Counted from the first letter of the stretch, positions 37,943-50,654 are shown. The stretch is DNA of 64,000 bases from Odontesthes bonariensis (GCF_027942865.1 NC_134515.1:2010839-2074838); one strand, 5' to 3'. Program-made: numbers and translations. Notes: generated by a model not told the origin, from the sequence alone.

Positions 37943-38504
37943 TAGTTATTTGACTAAATGGTTGGTTGGAAGAAATGGAAGCTGTGTGCTCCATGTCCTC
38001 AGAATGCAGACTGTCCTCAGTGACCAGTCCAACAGCCAATCTCTGTGATGGTATGGGGTTTCATCAGTGCTCTTGGCAAAGTGATGGAAGCATTGTTTTC
38101 CTATAGTTACTCTAGATGGCATATCTTTGGCTTCTAGTACTACATTGAGGAAAGTTGGAGTTATTTTTGACCAGAATCTGTCCTTTGACTCACATATAAA
38201 ACAGGTTTCTAGGACTGTCTTCTTTCACCTTCGTAATATTGCCAAAAATGGGAACATCCTGTCTCAGACTGATGCAGAAAAACTGCTCCATACATTTGTG
38301 ACTTCAAGATTGGACTGGGCGGGGGATTGGATTGAGGAGAAGTTTCAGTTCAATCTGTTGGTTTCCTGAGCTAAGCTACTTATTTCTACGTTGCCTTTAT
38401 ATGAATTGGACTAATTTGGTCTCATCAGCTTAATTTTGTTTGTTCTTACGGTTCAATTTTTGAATTTCAGGCTGCAACATATGCTAGAAAACACTAGATT
38501 TCTG

Positions 38505-38576
38505 TGCCATATGGTCTAGCGGCTAGGATTCCTGGTTTTCACCCAGGTGGCCTGGGTTCGACTCCCGGTATGGGAA
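38505..38576 (+). tRNA. tRNA-Glu-TTC: tRNA-Glu (TTC), array copy 60, G57-type T loop
   Basis: C2G breaks acceptor pair 2/70; C44T and C49T. A56G gives the standard TTCGA T loop, seen otherwise only in copy 70. Confidence 0.7.
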
Positions 38577-39149
38577 TAGTTATTTGACTGAATGGTTGGT
38601 TGGAAGAAATGGAAGCTGTGTGCTCCATGTCCTCAGAATTTAGACTGTCCTCAGCGACCAGTCCAACAGCCAATCTCTGTGATGGTATGGGGTTTCATCA
38701 GTGCTCTTGGCAAAGTGATGGAAGCATTGTTTTCCTATAGTTACTCTAGATGGCATATCTTTGGCTTCTAGTACTACATTGAGGAAAGTTGGAGTTATTT
38801 TTGACCAGAATCTGTCCTTTGACTCACATATAAAACAGGTTTCTAGGACTGCTTTCTTTCACCTTCGTAATATTGCCAAAATTGGGAACATCCTATCTCA
38901 GACTGATGCAGAAAAACTGCTCCATACGTTTGTGACTTCAAGATTGGACTGGGCCGGGGATTGGATTGAGAAGTTTCAGTTCAATCTGTTGGTTTCCTGA
39001 GCTAAGCTACTTATTTCTACGTTGCCTTTATATGAATTGGACTAATTTGGTCTCATACATTTTGTCTCATCAGCTTAATTTAATTTGTTCTTACGGTTCA
39101 ATTTTTGAATTTCAGGCTGCAACATATTCTAGAAAACACTAGATTGCTG

Positions 39150-39221
39150 TCCCATATGGTCTAGCGGCTAGGATTCCTGGTTTTCACCCAGGCGGCCAGG
39201 GTTCAACTCCCGGTATGGGAA
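39150..39221 (+). tRNA. tRNA-Glu-TTC: tRNA-Glu (TTC), array copy 61
   Basis: C49A, T-stem mismatch, as copy 41. Confidence 0.75.
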
Positions 39222-39794
39222 TAGTTATTTGACTAAATGGTTGGTTGGAAGAAATGGAAGCTGTGTGCTCCATGTCCTCAGAATGCAGACTGTCCTCAGT
39301 GACCAGTCCAACAGCCAATCTCTGTGATGGTATGGGGTTTCATCAGTGCTCTTGGCAAAGTGATGGAAGCATTGTTTTCCTATAGTTACTCTAGATGGCA
39401 TATCTTTGGCTTCTAGTACTACATTGAGGAAAGTTGGAGTTATTTTTGACCAGAATCTGTCCTTTGACTCACATATAAAACAGGTTTCTGGGACTGCCTT
39501 CTTTCACCTTCGTAATATTGCCAAAATTGGGAACATCCTGTCTCAGAATGATGCAGAAAAACTGCTCCATACATTTGTGACTTCAAGATTGGACTGGGCG
39601 GGGGATTGGATTGAGAAGTTTCAGTACAATCTGTTGGTTTCCTGAGCTAAGCTACTTATTTCTACGTTGCCTTTATATGAATTGGACGAATTTGCAAACA
39701 AACATTTTGTCTCATCAGCTTAATTTCATTTGTTCTTACGGTTAAATTTTTGAATTTCAGGCTGCAACATATTCTAGAAAACAACAGATTTCTG

Positions 39795-39866
39795 TCCCAT
39801 ATGGTCTAGCGGCTAGGATTCCTGGTTTTCACCCAGGCAGCCGGGGTTCAACTCCCGGTATGGGAA
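39795..39866 (+). tRNA. tRNA-Glu-TTC: tRNA-Glu (TTC), array copy 62
   Basis: G45A, and C49G (G-G mismatch in the T stem). Confidence 0.68.
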
Positions 39867-40439
39867 TAGTTATTTGACTAAATGGTTGGTTGGAAGAAAT
39901 GGAAGCTGTGTGCTCCATGTCCTCAGAATGCAGACTGTCCTCAGCGACCAGTCCAACAACCAATCTCTGTGATGGTATGGGGTTTCATCAGTGCTCTCGG
40001 CAAAGTGATGGAAGCATTGTTTTCCTATAGTTACTCTAGAAGGCATATCTTTGGCTTCTAGTACTACATTGAGGAAAGTTGGAGTTATTTTTGACCAGAA
40101 TCTGTCCTTTGACTCACATATAAAACAGGTTTCTGGGACTGCCTTCTTTCACCTTCGTAATATTGCCAAAATTGGGAACATCCTGTCTCAGACTGATGCA
40201 GAAAAACTGCTCCATACATTTGTGACTTCAAGATTGGACTGGGCGGGGGATTGGATTGAGAAGTTTCAGTACAATCTGTTGGTTTCCTGAGCTAAGCTAC
40301 TTATTTCTACGTTGCCTTTATATGAATTGGACGAATTTGCAATCAAACATTTTGTCTCATCAGCTTAATTTCATTTGTTCTTACGGTTCAATTTTTGAAT
40401 TTCAGGCTGCAACATATTCTAGAAAACACTAGATTGCTG

Positions 40440-40511
40440 TCCCATAATGTCTGGCGGCTAGGATTCCTGGTTTTCACCCAGGCGGCCCGGGTTCAACTCC
40501 AGGTATGGGAA
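40440..40511 (+). tRNA. tRNA-Glu-TTC: tRNA-Glu (TTC), array copy 63, degenerate
   Basis: T8A, G9T and A14G destroy the invariant T8-A14 contact and part of box A; C62A in the T stem. Probably a pseudo-tRNA. Confidence 0.5.
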
Positions 40512-41073
40512 TAGTTATTTGACTAAATGGTTGGTTGGAAGAAATGGAAGCTGTGTGCTCCATGTCCTCAGAATGCAGACTGTCCTCAGTGACCAGTCCA
40601 ACAGCCAATCTCTGTGATGGTATGGGGTTTCATCAGTGCTCTTGGCAAAGTGATGGAAGCATTGTTTTCCTATAGTTACTCTAGATGGCATATCTTTGGC
40701 TTCTAGTACTACATTGAGGAAAGTTGGAGTTATTTTTGACCAGAATCTGTCCTTTGACTCACATATAAAACAGGTTTCTAGGACTGCCTTCTTTCACCTT
40801 CGTAATATTGCCAAAAATGGGAACATCCTGTCTCAGACTGATGCAGAAAAACTGCTCCATACATTTGTGACTTCAAGATTGGACTGGGCGGGGGATTGGA
40901 TTGAGGAGAAGTTTCAGTTCAATCTGTTGGTTTCCTGAGCTAAGCTACTTATTTCTACGTTGCCTTTATATGAATTGGACTAATTTGGTCTCATCAGCTT
41001 AATTTTGTTTGTTCTTACGGTTCAATTTTTGAATTTCAGGCTGCAACATATTCTAGAAAACACTAGATTTCTG

Positions 41074-41145
41074 TCCCATATGGTCTAGCGGCTAGGATTC
41101 CTGGTTTTCACCCAGGCGGCCCAGGTTCAACTCCCGGTATGGGAA
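41074..41145 (+). tRNA. tRNA-Glu-TTC: tRNA-Glu (TTC), array copy 64
   Basis: G50A (A-C mismatch in the T stem). Its unit lacks 14 bp and gains 3 bp upstream. Confidence 0.74.
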
Positions 41146-41718
41146 TAGTTATTTGACTAAATGGTTGGTTGGAAGAAATGGAAGCTGTGTGCTCCATGTC
41201 CTCAGAATGCAGACTGTCCTCAGCGACCAGACCAACAGCCAATCTCTGTGATGGTACGGGGTTTCATCAGTGCTCTTGGCAAAGTGATGGAAGCGTTGTT
41301 TTCCTATAGTTACTCAAGATGGCATATCTTTGGCTTCTAGTACTACAGTGAGGAAAGTTGGAGTTATTTTTGACCAGAATCTGTCCTTTGACTCACATAT
41401 AAAACAGGTTTCTGGGACTGCCTTCTTTCACCTTCGTAATATTGCCAAAATTGGGAACATCCTATCTCAGACTGATGCAGAAAAACTGCTCCATACGTTT
41501 GTGACTTCAAGATTGGACTGGGCGGGGGATTGGATTGAGAAGTTTCAGTTCAATCTGTTGGTTTCCTGAGCTAATCTACTTATTTCTATGTTGACTTTAT
41601 ATGAATTGGACGAATTTGCAATCAAACATTTTGTCTCATCAGCTTAATTTCGTTTGTTCTTACGGTTAAATTTTTGAATTTCAGGCTGCAACATATTCTA
41701 GAAAACAACAGATTTCTG

Positions 41719-41790
41719 TCCCATATGGTCTAGCGGCTAGGATTCCTGGTTTTCACCCAGGCGGCCCGGGTTCAACTCCCGGTATGGGAA
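41719..41790 (+). tRNA. tRNA-Glu-TTC: tRNA-Glu (TTC), array copy 65
   Basis: Identical to copy 1; followed by the 18-bp loss. Confidence 0.92.
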
Positions 41791-42345
41791 TAGTTATTTG
41801 ACTAAATGGTTGGTTGGAAGAAATGGAAGCTGTGTGCTCCATGTCCTCAGTGACCAGTCCAACAGCCAATCTCTGTGATGGTATGGGGTTTCATCAGTGC
41901 TCTTGGCAAAGTGATGGAAGCATTGTTTTCCTATAGTTACTCTAGATGGCATATCTTTGGCTTCTAGTACTACATTGAGGAAAGTTGGAGTTATTTTTGA
42001 CCAGAATCTGTCCTTTGACTCACATATAAAACAGGTTTCTGGGACTGCCTTCTTTCACCTTCGTAATATTGCCAAAATTGGGAACATCCTATCTCAGACT
42101 GATGCAGAAAAACTGCTCCATACGTTTGTGACTTCAAGATTGGACTGGGCGGGGGATTGGATTGAGAAGTTTCAGTTCAATCTGTTGGTTTCCTGAGCTA
42201 ATCTACTTATTTCTATGTTGACTTTATATGAATTGGACGAATTTGCAATCAAACATTTTGTCTCATCAGCTTAATTTCGTTTGTTCTTACGGTTAAATTT
42301 TTGAATTTCAGGCTGCAACATATTCTAGAAAACAACAGATTTCTG

Positions 42346-42417
42346 TCCCATATGGTCTAGCGGCTAGGATTCCTGGTTTTCACCCAGGCGGCCCGGGTTC
42401 AACTCCCGGTATGGGAA
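42346..42417 (+). tRNA. tRNA-Glu-TTC: tRNA-Glu (TTC), array copy 66
   Basis: Identical to copy 1. Confidence 0.92.
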
Positions 42418-42990
42418 TAGTTATTTGACTAAATGGTTGGTTGGAAGAAATGGAAGCTGTGTGCTCCATGTCCTCAGAATGCAGAATGTCCTCAGTGACC
42501 AGTCCAACAGCCAATCTCTGTGATGGTATGGGGTTTCATCAGTGCTCTTGGCAAAGTGATGGAAGCATTTTTTTCTTATAGTTACTCTAGATGGCATATC
42601 TTTGGCTTCTAGTACTACAGTGAGGAAAGTTGGAGTTATTTTTGAAGAGGATCTGTTCTTTGACTCACATATAAAACAGGTTTCTAGGACTGCCTTCTTT
42701 CACCTTCATAATAATGCCAAAATTGGGAACATCCTGTCTCAGACTGATGCAGAAATACTGCTCCATACATTTGTGACTTCAAGATGGGACTGGGCGAGGG
42801 ATTGGATTGAGAAGTTTCAGTTCAATCTGTTGGTTTCCTGAGCTAAGCTACTTATTTCTACGTTGCCTTTATATGAATTGGACGAATTTGCAATCAAACA
42901 TTTTGTCTCATCAGCTTAATTTTATTTGTTCTTACGGTTCAATTTTTGAATTTCAGGCTGCAACATATTCTAGAAAACAACAGATTTCTT

Positions 42991-43062
42991 TCCCATATGG
43001 TCTAGCGGCTAGGATTCCTGGTTTTCACCCAGGCGGCCCAGGTTCAACTCCCGGTATGGGAA
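42991..43062 (+). tRNA. tRNA-Glu-TTC: tRNA-Glu (TTC), array copy 67
   Basis: G50A, T-stem mismatch. Confidence 0.74.
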
Positions 43063-43613
43063 TAGTTATTTGACTAAATGGTTGGTTGGAAGAAATGGAA
43101 GCTGTGTGCTCCATGTCCTCAGAATGCAGACTGTCCTCAGCGACCAGTCCAACAGCCAATCTCTGTGATGGTATGGGGTTTCATCAGTGCTCTTGGCAAA
43201 GTGATGGAAGCATTGTTTTCCTATAGTTACTCTAGATGGCATATCTTTGGCTTCTAGTACTACATTGAGGAAAGTTGGAGTTATTTTTGACCAGGATCTG
43301 TCCTTTGACTCACATATAAAACAGGTTTCTGGGACTGCCTTCTTTCACCTTCGTAATATTGCCAAAATTGGGAACATCCTGTCTCAGACTGATGCAGAAA
43401 AACTGCTTCATACATTTGTGACTTCAAGATTGGACTGGGCGGGGGATTGGATTGAGAAGTTTCAGTTCAATCTGTTGGTTTCCTGAGCTAAGCTACTTAT
43501 TTCTATGTTGCCTTCATATGAATTGGACTAATTTGGTCTCATACATTTAGTCTCATCAGCTTCAATTTTTGAATTTCAGGCTGCAACATATTCTAGAAAA
43601 CATGAGATTTCTG

Positions 43614-43685
43614 TCCCATATGGTCTAGCGGCTAGGATTCCTGGTTTTCACCCAGGCGGCCTGGGTTCAACTCCTGGTATGAGAA
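43614..43685 (+). tRNA. tRNA-Glu-TTC: tRNA-Glu (TTC), array copy 68
   Basis: C49T, C62T and G69A; the last breaks acceptor pair 3/69. Lies in the shortest unit (605 bp; 22-bp and 18-bp losses). Confidence 0.66.
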
Positions 43686-44240
43686 TAGTTATTTGACTAA
43701 ATGGTTGGTTGGAAGAAATGGAAGCTGTGTGCTCCATGTCCTCAGTGACCAGTCCAACAGCCAATCTCTGTGATGGTATGGGGTTTCATCAGTGCTCTTG
43801 GCAAAGTGATGGAAGCATTGTTTTCCTATAGTTACTCTAGATGGCATATCTTTGGCTTCTCGTACTACATTGAGGAAAGTTGGAGTTATTTTTGACCAGA
43901 ATCTGTCCTTTGACTCACATATAAAACAGGTTTCTAGGACTGCCTTCTTTAATTTTCGTAATATTGCCAAAATTGGGAACATCCTGTCTCAGACTGATGC
44001 AGAAAAACTGCTCCATACATTTGTGACTTCAAGATTGGACTGGGCGGGGGATTGGATTGAGAAGTTTCAGTACAATCTGTTGGTTTCCTGAGCTAAGCTA
44101 CTTATTTCTACGTTGCCTTTATATGAATTGGACGAATTTGGTCTCATACATTTAGTCTCATCAGCTTAATTTCGTTTGTTCTTACGGTTCAATTTTTGAA
44201 ATTCAGGCTGCAACATATTCTAGAAAACACAAGATTGCTG

Positions 44241-44312
44241 TCCCATATGGTCTAGCGGCTAGGATTCCTGGTTTTCACCCAGGCGGCCCGGGTTCAACTC
44301 CCGGTATGGGAA
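44241..44312 (+). tRNA. tRNA-Glu-TTC: tRNA-Glu (TTC), array copy 69
   Basis: Identical to copy 1. Confidence 0.92.
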
Positions 44313-44885
44313 TAGTTATTTGACTAAATGGTTGGTTGGAAGAAATGGAAGCTGTGTGCTCCATGTCCTCAGAATGCAGACTGTCCTCAGCGACCAGTCC
44401 AACAGCCAATCTCTGTGATGGTATGGGGTTTCATCAGTGCTCTTGGCAAAGTGATGGAAGCATTGTTTTCCTATAGTTACTCTAGATGGCATATCTTTGG
44501 CTTCTCGTACTACATTGAGGAAAGTTGGAGTTATTTTTTACCAGAATCTGTCCTTTGACTCACATATAAAACAGGTTTCTAGGACTGCCTTCTTTAATTT
44601 TCGTAATATTGCCAAAATTGGGAACATCCTGTCTCAGACTGATGCAGAAAAACTGCTCCATACATTTGTGACTTCAAGATTGGACTGGGCGGGGGATTGG
44701 ATTGAGAAGTTTCAGTTCAATCTGTTGGTTTCCTGAGCTAAGCTACTTATTTCTACGTTGTCTTTATATGAATTGGACGAATTTGCAATCAAACATTTTG
44801 TCTCATCAGCTTAATTTCGTTTGTTCTTACGGTTCAATTTTTGAATTTCAGGCTGCAACATATGCTAGAAAACACTAGATTTCTG

Positions 44886-44957
44886 TGCCATATGGTCTAG
44901 CGGCTAGGATTCCTGGTTTTCACCCAGGTGGCCTGGGTTCGACTCCCGGTATGGGAA
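44886..44957 (+). tRNA. tRNA-Glu-TTC: tRNA-Glu (TTC), array copy 70, G57-type T loop
   Basis: C2G, C44T, C49T and A56G, exactly as copy 60 although the unit upstream is different; a sign of conversion or crossover. Confidence 0.7.
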
Positions 44958-45512
44958 TAGTTATTTGACTGAATGGTTGGTTGGAAGAAATGGAAGCTGT
45001 GTGCTCCATGTCCTCAGTGACCAGTCCAACAGCCAATCTCTGTGATGGTATGGGGTTTCATCAGTGCTCTTGGCAAAGTGATGGAAGCATTGTTTTCCTA
45101 TAGTTACTCTAGATGGCATATCTTTGGCTTCTAGTACTACATTGAGGAAAGTTGGAGTTATTTTTGACCAGAATCTGTCCTTTGACTCACATATAAAACA
45201 GGTTTCTGGGACTGCCTTCTTTCACCTTCGTAATATTGCCAAAATTGGGAACATCCTATCTCAGACTGATGCAGAAAAACTGCTCCATACGTTTGTGACT
45301 TCAAGATTGGACTGGGCGGGGGATTGGATTGAGAAGTTTCAGTTCAATCTGTTGGTTTCCTGAGCTAATCTACTTATTTCTATGTTGACTTTATATGAAT
45401 TGGACTAATTTGGTCTCATACATTTAGTCTCATCAGCTTAATTTCGTTTGTTCTTACGGTTAAATTTTTGAATTTCAGGCTGCAACATATTCTAGAAAAC
45501 AACAGATTTCTT

Positions 45513-45584
45513 TCCCATATGGTCTAGCGGCTAGGATTCCTGGTTTTCACCCAGGCGGCCCAGGTTCAACTCCCGGTATGGGAA
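45513..45584 (+). tRNA. tRNA-Glu-TTC: tRNA-Glu (TTC), array copy 71
   Basis: G50A, T-stem mismatch. Confidence 0.74.
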
Positions 45585-46157
45585 TAGTTATTTGACTAAA
45601 TGGTTGGTTGGAAGAAATGGAAGCTGTGTGCTCCATGTCCTCAGAATGCAGACTGTCCTCAGCGACCAGTCCAACAGCCAATCTCTGTGATGGTATGGGG
45701 TTTCATCAGTGCTCTTGGCAAAGTGATGGAAGCATTGTTTTCCTATAGTTACTCTAGATGGCATATCTTTGGCTTCTAGTACTACATTGAGGAAAGTTGG
45801 AGTTATTTTTGACCAGGATCTGTCCTTTGACTCACATATAAAACAGGTTTCTGGGACTGCCTTCTTTCACCTTCGTAATATTGCCAAAATTGGGAACATC
45901 CTGTCTCAGACTGATGCAGAAAAACTGCTTCATACATTTGTGACTTCAAGATTGGACTGGGCGGGGGATTGGATTGAGAAGTTTCAGTTCAATCTGTTGG
46001 TTTCCTGAGCTAATCTACTTATTTCTATGTTGCCTTCATATGAATTGGACTAATTTGGTCTCATACATTTAGTCTCATCAGCTTAATTTCGTTTGTTGTT
46101 ACGGTTCAATTTTTGAATTTCAGGCTGCAACATATTCTAGAAAACATGAGATTTCTG

Positions 46158-46229
46158 TCCCATATGGTCTAGCGGCTAGGATTCCTGGTTTTCACCCAGG
46201 CGGCCTGGGTTCAACTCCTGGTATGAGAA
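46158..46229 (+). tRNA. tRNA-Glu-TTC: tRNA-Glu (TTC), array copy 72
   Basis: C49T, C62T and G69A, exactly as copy 68; followed by the 18-bp loss. Confidence 0.66.
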
Positions 46230-46784
46230 TAGTTATTTGACTAAATGGTTGGTTGGAAGAAATGGAAGCTGTGTGCTCCATGTCCTCAGTGACCAGTCCA
46301 ACAGCCAATCTCTGTGATGGTATGGGGTTTCATCAGTGCTCTTGGCAAAGTGATGGAAGCATTGTTTTCCTATAGTTACTCTAGATGGCATATCTTTGGC
46401 TTCTCGTACTACATTGAGGAAAGTTGGAGTTATTTTTGACCAGAATCTGTCCTTTGACTCACATATAAAACAGGTTTCTAGGACTGCCTTCTTTAATTTT
46501 CGTAATATTGCCAAAATTGGGAACATCCTGTCTCAGACTGATGCAGAAAAACTGCTCCATACATTTGTGACTTCAAGATTGGACTGGGCGGGGGATTGGA
46601 TTGAGAAGTTTCAGTACAATCTGTTGGTTTCCTGAGCTAAGCTACTTATTTCTACGTTGCCTTTATATGAATTGGACGAATTTGGTCTCATACATTTAGT
46701 CTCATCAGCTTAATTTCGTTTGTTCTTACGGTTCAATTTTTGAAATTCAGGCTGCAACATATTCTAGAAAACACAAGATTGCTG

Positions 46785-46856
46785 TCCCATATGGTCTAGC
46801 GGCTAGGATTCCTGGTTTTCACCCAGGCGGCCCGGGTTCAACTCCCGGTATGGGAA
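46785..46856 (+). tRNA. tRNA-Glu-TTC: tRNA-Glu (TTC), array copy 73
   Basis: Identical to copy 1. Confidence 0.92.
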
Positions 46857-47429
46857 TAGTTATTTGACTAAATGGTTGGTTGGAAGAAATGGAAGCTGTG
46901 TGCTCCATGTCCTCAGAATGCAGACTGTCCTCAGCGACCAGCCCAACAGCCAATCTCTGTGATGGTATGGGGTTTCATCAGTGCTCTTGGCAAAGTGACG
47001 GAAGCATTGTTTTCCTATAGTTACTCTCGATGGCATATCTTTGGCTTTTAGTACTACATTGAGGAAAGTTGAAGTTATTTTTGACCAGAATCTGTCCTTT
47101 GACTCACATATAAAACAGGTTTCTGGGACTGCCTTCTTTAATTTTCGTAATATTGCCAAAATTGGGAACATCCTGTCTCAGACTGATGCAGAAAAACTGC
47201 TCCATACATTTGTGACTTCAAGATTGGACTGGGCGGGGGATTGGATTGAGAAGTTTCAGTACAATCTGTTGGTTTCCTGAGCTAAGCTACTTATTTCTAC
47301 GTTGCCTTTATATGAATTGGACGAATTTGCAATCAAACATTTTGTCTCATCAGCTTAATTTTATTTGTTCTTACGGTTCAATTTTTGAATTTCAGGCTGC
47401 AACATATTCTAGAAAACAACAGATTTCTG

Positions 47430-47501
47430 TCCCATATGGTCTAGCAGCTAGGATTCCTGGTTTTCACCCAGGCGGCCCGGGTTCAACTCCTGGTATGGGA
47501 A
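47430..47501 (+). tRNA. tRNA-Glu-TTC: tRNA-Glu (TTC), array copy 74
   Basis: G17A (invariant D-loop guanine lost) and C62T. Confidence 0.68.
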
Positions 47502-48074
47502 TCGTTATTTGACTAAATGGTTGGTTGGAAGAAATGGAAGCTGTGTGCTCCATGTCCTCAGAATGCAGACTGTCCTCAGCGACCAGTCCAACAGCCAATC
47601 TCTGTGATGGTATGGGGTTTCATCAGTGCTCTTGGAAAAGTGATGGGAGCATTGTTTTCCTATAGTTACTCTAGATGGCATATCTTTGGCTTCTAGTACT
47701 ACAGTGAGGAAAGTTGGAGTTATTTTTGAAGAGGATCTGTTCTTTGACTCACATATAAAACAGGTTTCTAGGACTGCCTTCTTTCACCTTCGTAATATTG
47801 CCAAAATTGGGAACATCCTGTCTCAGACTGATGCAGAAAAACTGCTCCATACATTTGTGACTTTAAGATTGGACTGGGCGGGGGATTGGATTGAGAAGTT
47901 TCAGTTCAATCTGTTGGTTTCCTGAGCTAAGCTACTTATTTCTACGCTGTCTTTATATGAATTGGACTAATTTGGTCTCATACATTTCGTCTCATCAGCT
48001 TAATTTCGTTTGTTCTTACGGTTCAATTTTTGAATTTCAGGCTGCAACATATTCTAGAAAACAACAGATATCTG

Positions 48075-48146
48075 TCCCATATGGTCTAGCGGCTAGGATT
48101 CCTGGTTTTCACCCAGCCGGCCCGGGTTCAACTCCTGGTATGGGAA
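48075..48146 (+). tRNA. tRNA-Glu-TTC: tRNA-Glu (TTC), array copy 75
   Basis: G43C breaks the first anticodon-stem pair; C62T gives G-U. Confidence 0.68.
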
Positions 48147-48719
48147 TAGTTATTTGACTAAATGGTTTTGTTGGAAGAATTGGAAGCTGTGAGCTCCATG
48201 TCTTCAGAATGCAGACTGTCCTCAGTGACCAGTCCAACAGCCAATCTCTGTGATGGTATGGGGATTCATCAGTTCTCTTTCAAAGTGATGGAAGCATTGT
48301 TTTCCTATAGTTACTCTAGATGGCATATCTTTGGCTTCTAGTCCTACATTGATGAAAGTTGGAGTTATTTTTGACCAGGATCTGTCCTTTGACTCACATA
48401 TAAAACAGGTTTCTAGGACTGCCTTCTTTCACCTTCGTAATATTGCCAAAATTGGGAACATCCTGTCTCAGACTGATGCAGAAAAACTGCTCCATACATT
48501 TGTGACTTCAAGATTGGACTGGGCGGGGGATTGGATTGAGAAGTTTCAGTTCAATCTGTTGATTTCCTGAGCTAAGCTACTTATTTATACGTTGCCTTTA
48601 TATGAATTGTACGAATTTGCAATCAAACATTTTGTCTCATCAGCTTAATTTCGTTTGTTCTTACGGTTCAATTTTTGAATTTCAGGCTGCAACATATTCT
48701 AGGAAACACTAGATTTCTG

Positions 48720-48791
48720 TCCCATATGGTCTAGCGGCTAGGATTCCTGGTTTTCACCCAGGCGGCCCGTATTCAACTCCCGGTATGGGAA
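48720..48791 (+). tRNA. tRNA-Glu-TTC: tRNA-Glu (TTC), array copy 76, box B damaged
   Basis: G51T and G52A break two T-stem pairs and alter the start of box B. Transcription is probably reduced. Confidence 0.52.
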
Positions 48792-49364
48792 TAGTTATTT
48801 GTCTAAATGGTTGGTTGGAAGAAATGGAAGCTGTGTGCTCCATGTCCTCAGAATGCAGACTGTCCTCAGCGACCAGTCCAACAGCCAATCTCTGTGATGG
48901 TATGGGGTTTCATCAGTGCTCTTGGCAAAGTGACGGAAGCATTGTTTTCCTATAGTTACTCTAGATGGCATCTCTTTGGCTTCTAGTACTACATTGAGGA
49001 AAGTTGGAGTTATTTTTGACCAGAATCTGTCCTTTGACTCACATATAAAACAGGTTTCTAGGACTGCCTTCTTTCACCTTTGTAATATTGCCAAAATTGG
49101 GAACATCCTGTCTCAGACTGATGCAGAAAAACTGCTCCAAACATTTGTTTCTTCAAGATTGGACTGGGCGGGGGATTGGATTGAGAAGTTTCAGTTCAAT
49201 CTGTTGGTTTCCTGAGCTAAGCTACTTATTTCTACGTTGCTTTTATATGAATTGGACGAATTTGCAATCAAACATTTAGTCTCATCAGCTTAATTTAATT
49301 TGTTCTTACGGTTCAATTTTTGAATTTCAGGCTGCAACATATTCTAGGAAACACTAGATTTCTG

Positions 49365-49436
49365 TCCCATATGGTCTAGCGGCTAGGATTCCTGGTTTTC
49401 ACCCCGGCGGCCCGGGTTCAACTCCCGGTATGGGAA
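49365..49436 (+). tRNA. tRNA-Glu-TTC: tRNA-Glu (TTC), array copy 77, strong terminator
   Basis: A41C breaks the middle anticodon-stem pair. Followed by a T6 run. Confidence 0.75.
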
Positions 49437-50009
49437 TAGTTTTTTGACTAAATGGTTGGTTGGAAGAAATGGAAGCTGTGTGCTCCATGTCCTCAGAATG
49501 CAGACTGTCCTCAGCGACCTGCCCAACAGCCATTCTCTGTGGTGTTATGGGGTTTCATCAGTGCTCTTGGCAAAGTGATGGAAGCATTGTTTTCCTATAG
49601 TTACTCTAGATGGCATATCTTTGGCTTCTAGTACTACATTGAGGAAAGTTGGAGTTATTTTTGACCAGGATCTGTTCTTTGACTCACATATAAAACATGT
49701 TTCTAGGACTGCCTTCTTTCACCTTCGTAATAATGCCAAAATTGGGAACATCCTGTCTCAGACTGATGCAGAAAAACTGCTCCATACATTTGTGACTTCA
49801 AGATTGGACTGGGCGGGGGATTGGATTGAGAAGTTTCAGTTCAATCTGTTGGTTTCCTGAGCTAAGCTACTTATTTCTACGTTGCCTTTATATGAATTGG
49901 ACTAATTTGGTCTCATACATTTAGTCTCATCAGCTTAATTTCGTTTGTTCTTACGGTTCAATTTTTGAATTTCAGCTTGCAACATATTCTAGAAAACACT
50001 AGATTGCTG

Positions 50010-50081
50010 TCCCATATGGTCTAGCGGCTAGGATTCCTGGTTTTCACCCAGGTGGCCCGGGTTCAACTCCCGGTATGGGAA
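50010..50081 (+). tRNA. tRNA-Glu-TTC: tRNA-Glu (TTC), array copy 78
   Basis: Only C44T. Confidence 0.9.
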
Positions 50082-50654
50082 TAGTTATTTGTCTAAATGG
50101 TTGGTTGGAAGATATGGAAGCTGTGTGCTCCATGTCCTCAGAATGCAGACTGTCCTCAGCGACCAGTTCTACAGCCAATCTCTGTGATGGTATGGGGTTT
50201 CATCAGTGCTCTTGGCAAAGTGACGGAAGCATTGTTTTCCTATAGTTACTCTAGATGGCATCTCTTTGGCTTCTAGTACTACAGTGAGGAAAGTTGGAGT
50301 TATTTTTGACCAGGATCTGTTCTTTGACTCACATATAAAACAGGTTTCTAGGACTGCCTTCTTTCACCTTTGTAATATTGCCAAAATTGGGAACATCCTG
50401 TCTCAGACTGATGCAGAAAAACTGCTCCATACTTTTGTGTCTTCAAGATTGGACTGGGCGGGGGATTGGATTGAGAAGTTTCAGTTCAATCTGTTGGTTT
50501 CCTGAGCTAAGCTACTTATTTCTACGTTGCCTTTATATGAATTGGACGAATTTGCAATCAAACATTTTGTCTCATCAGCTTAATTTCATTTGTTCTTACG
50601 GTTCAATTTTTGAATTTCAGGCTGCAACATATTCTAGAAAACAACAGATTTCTG

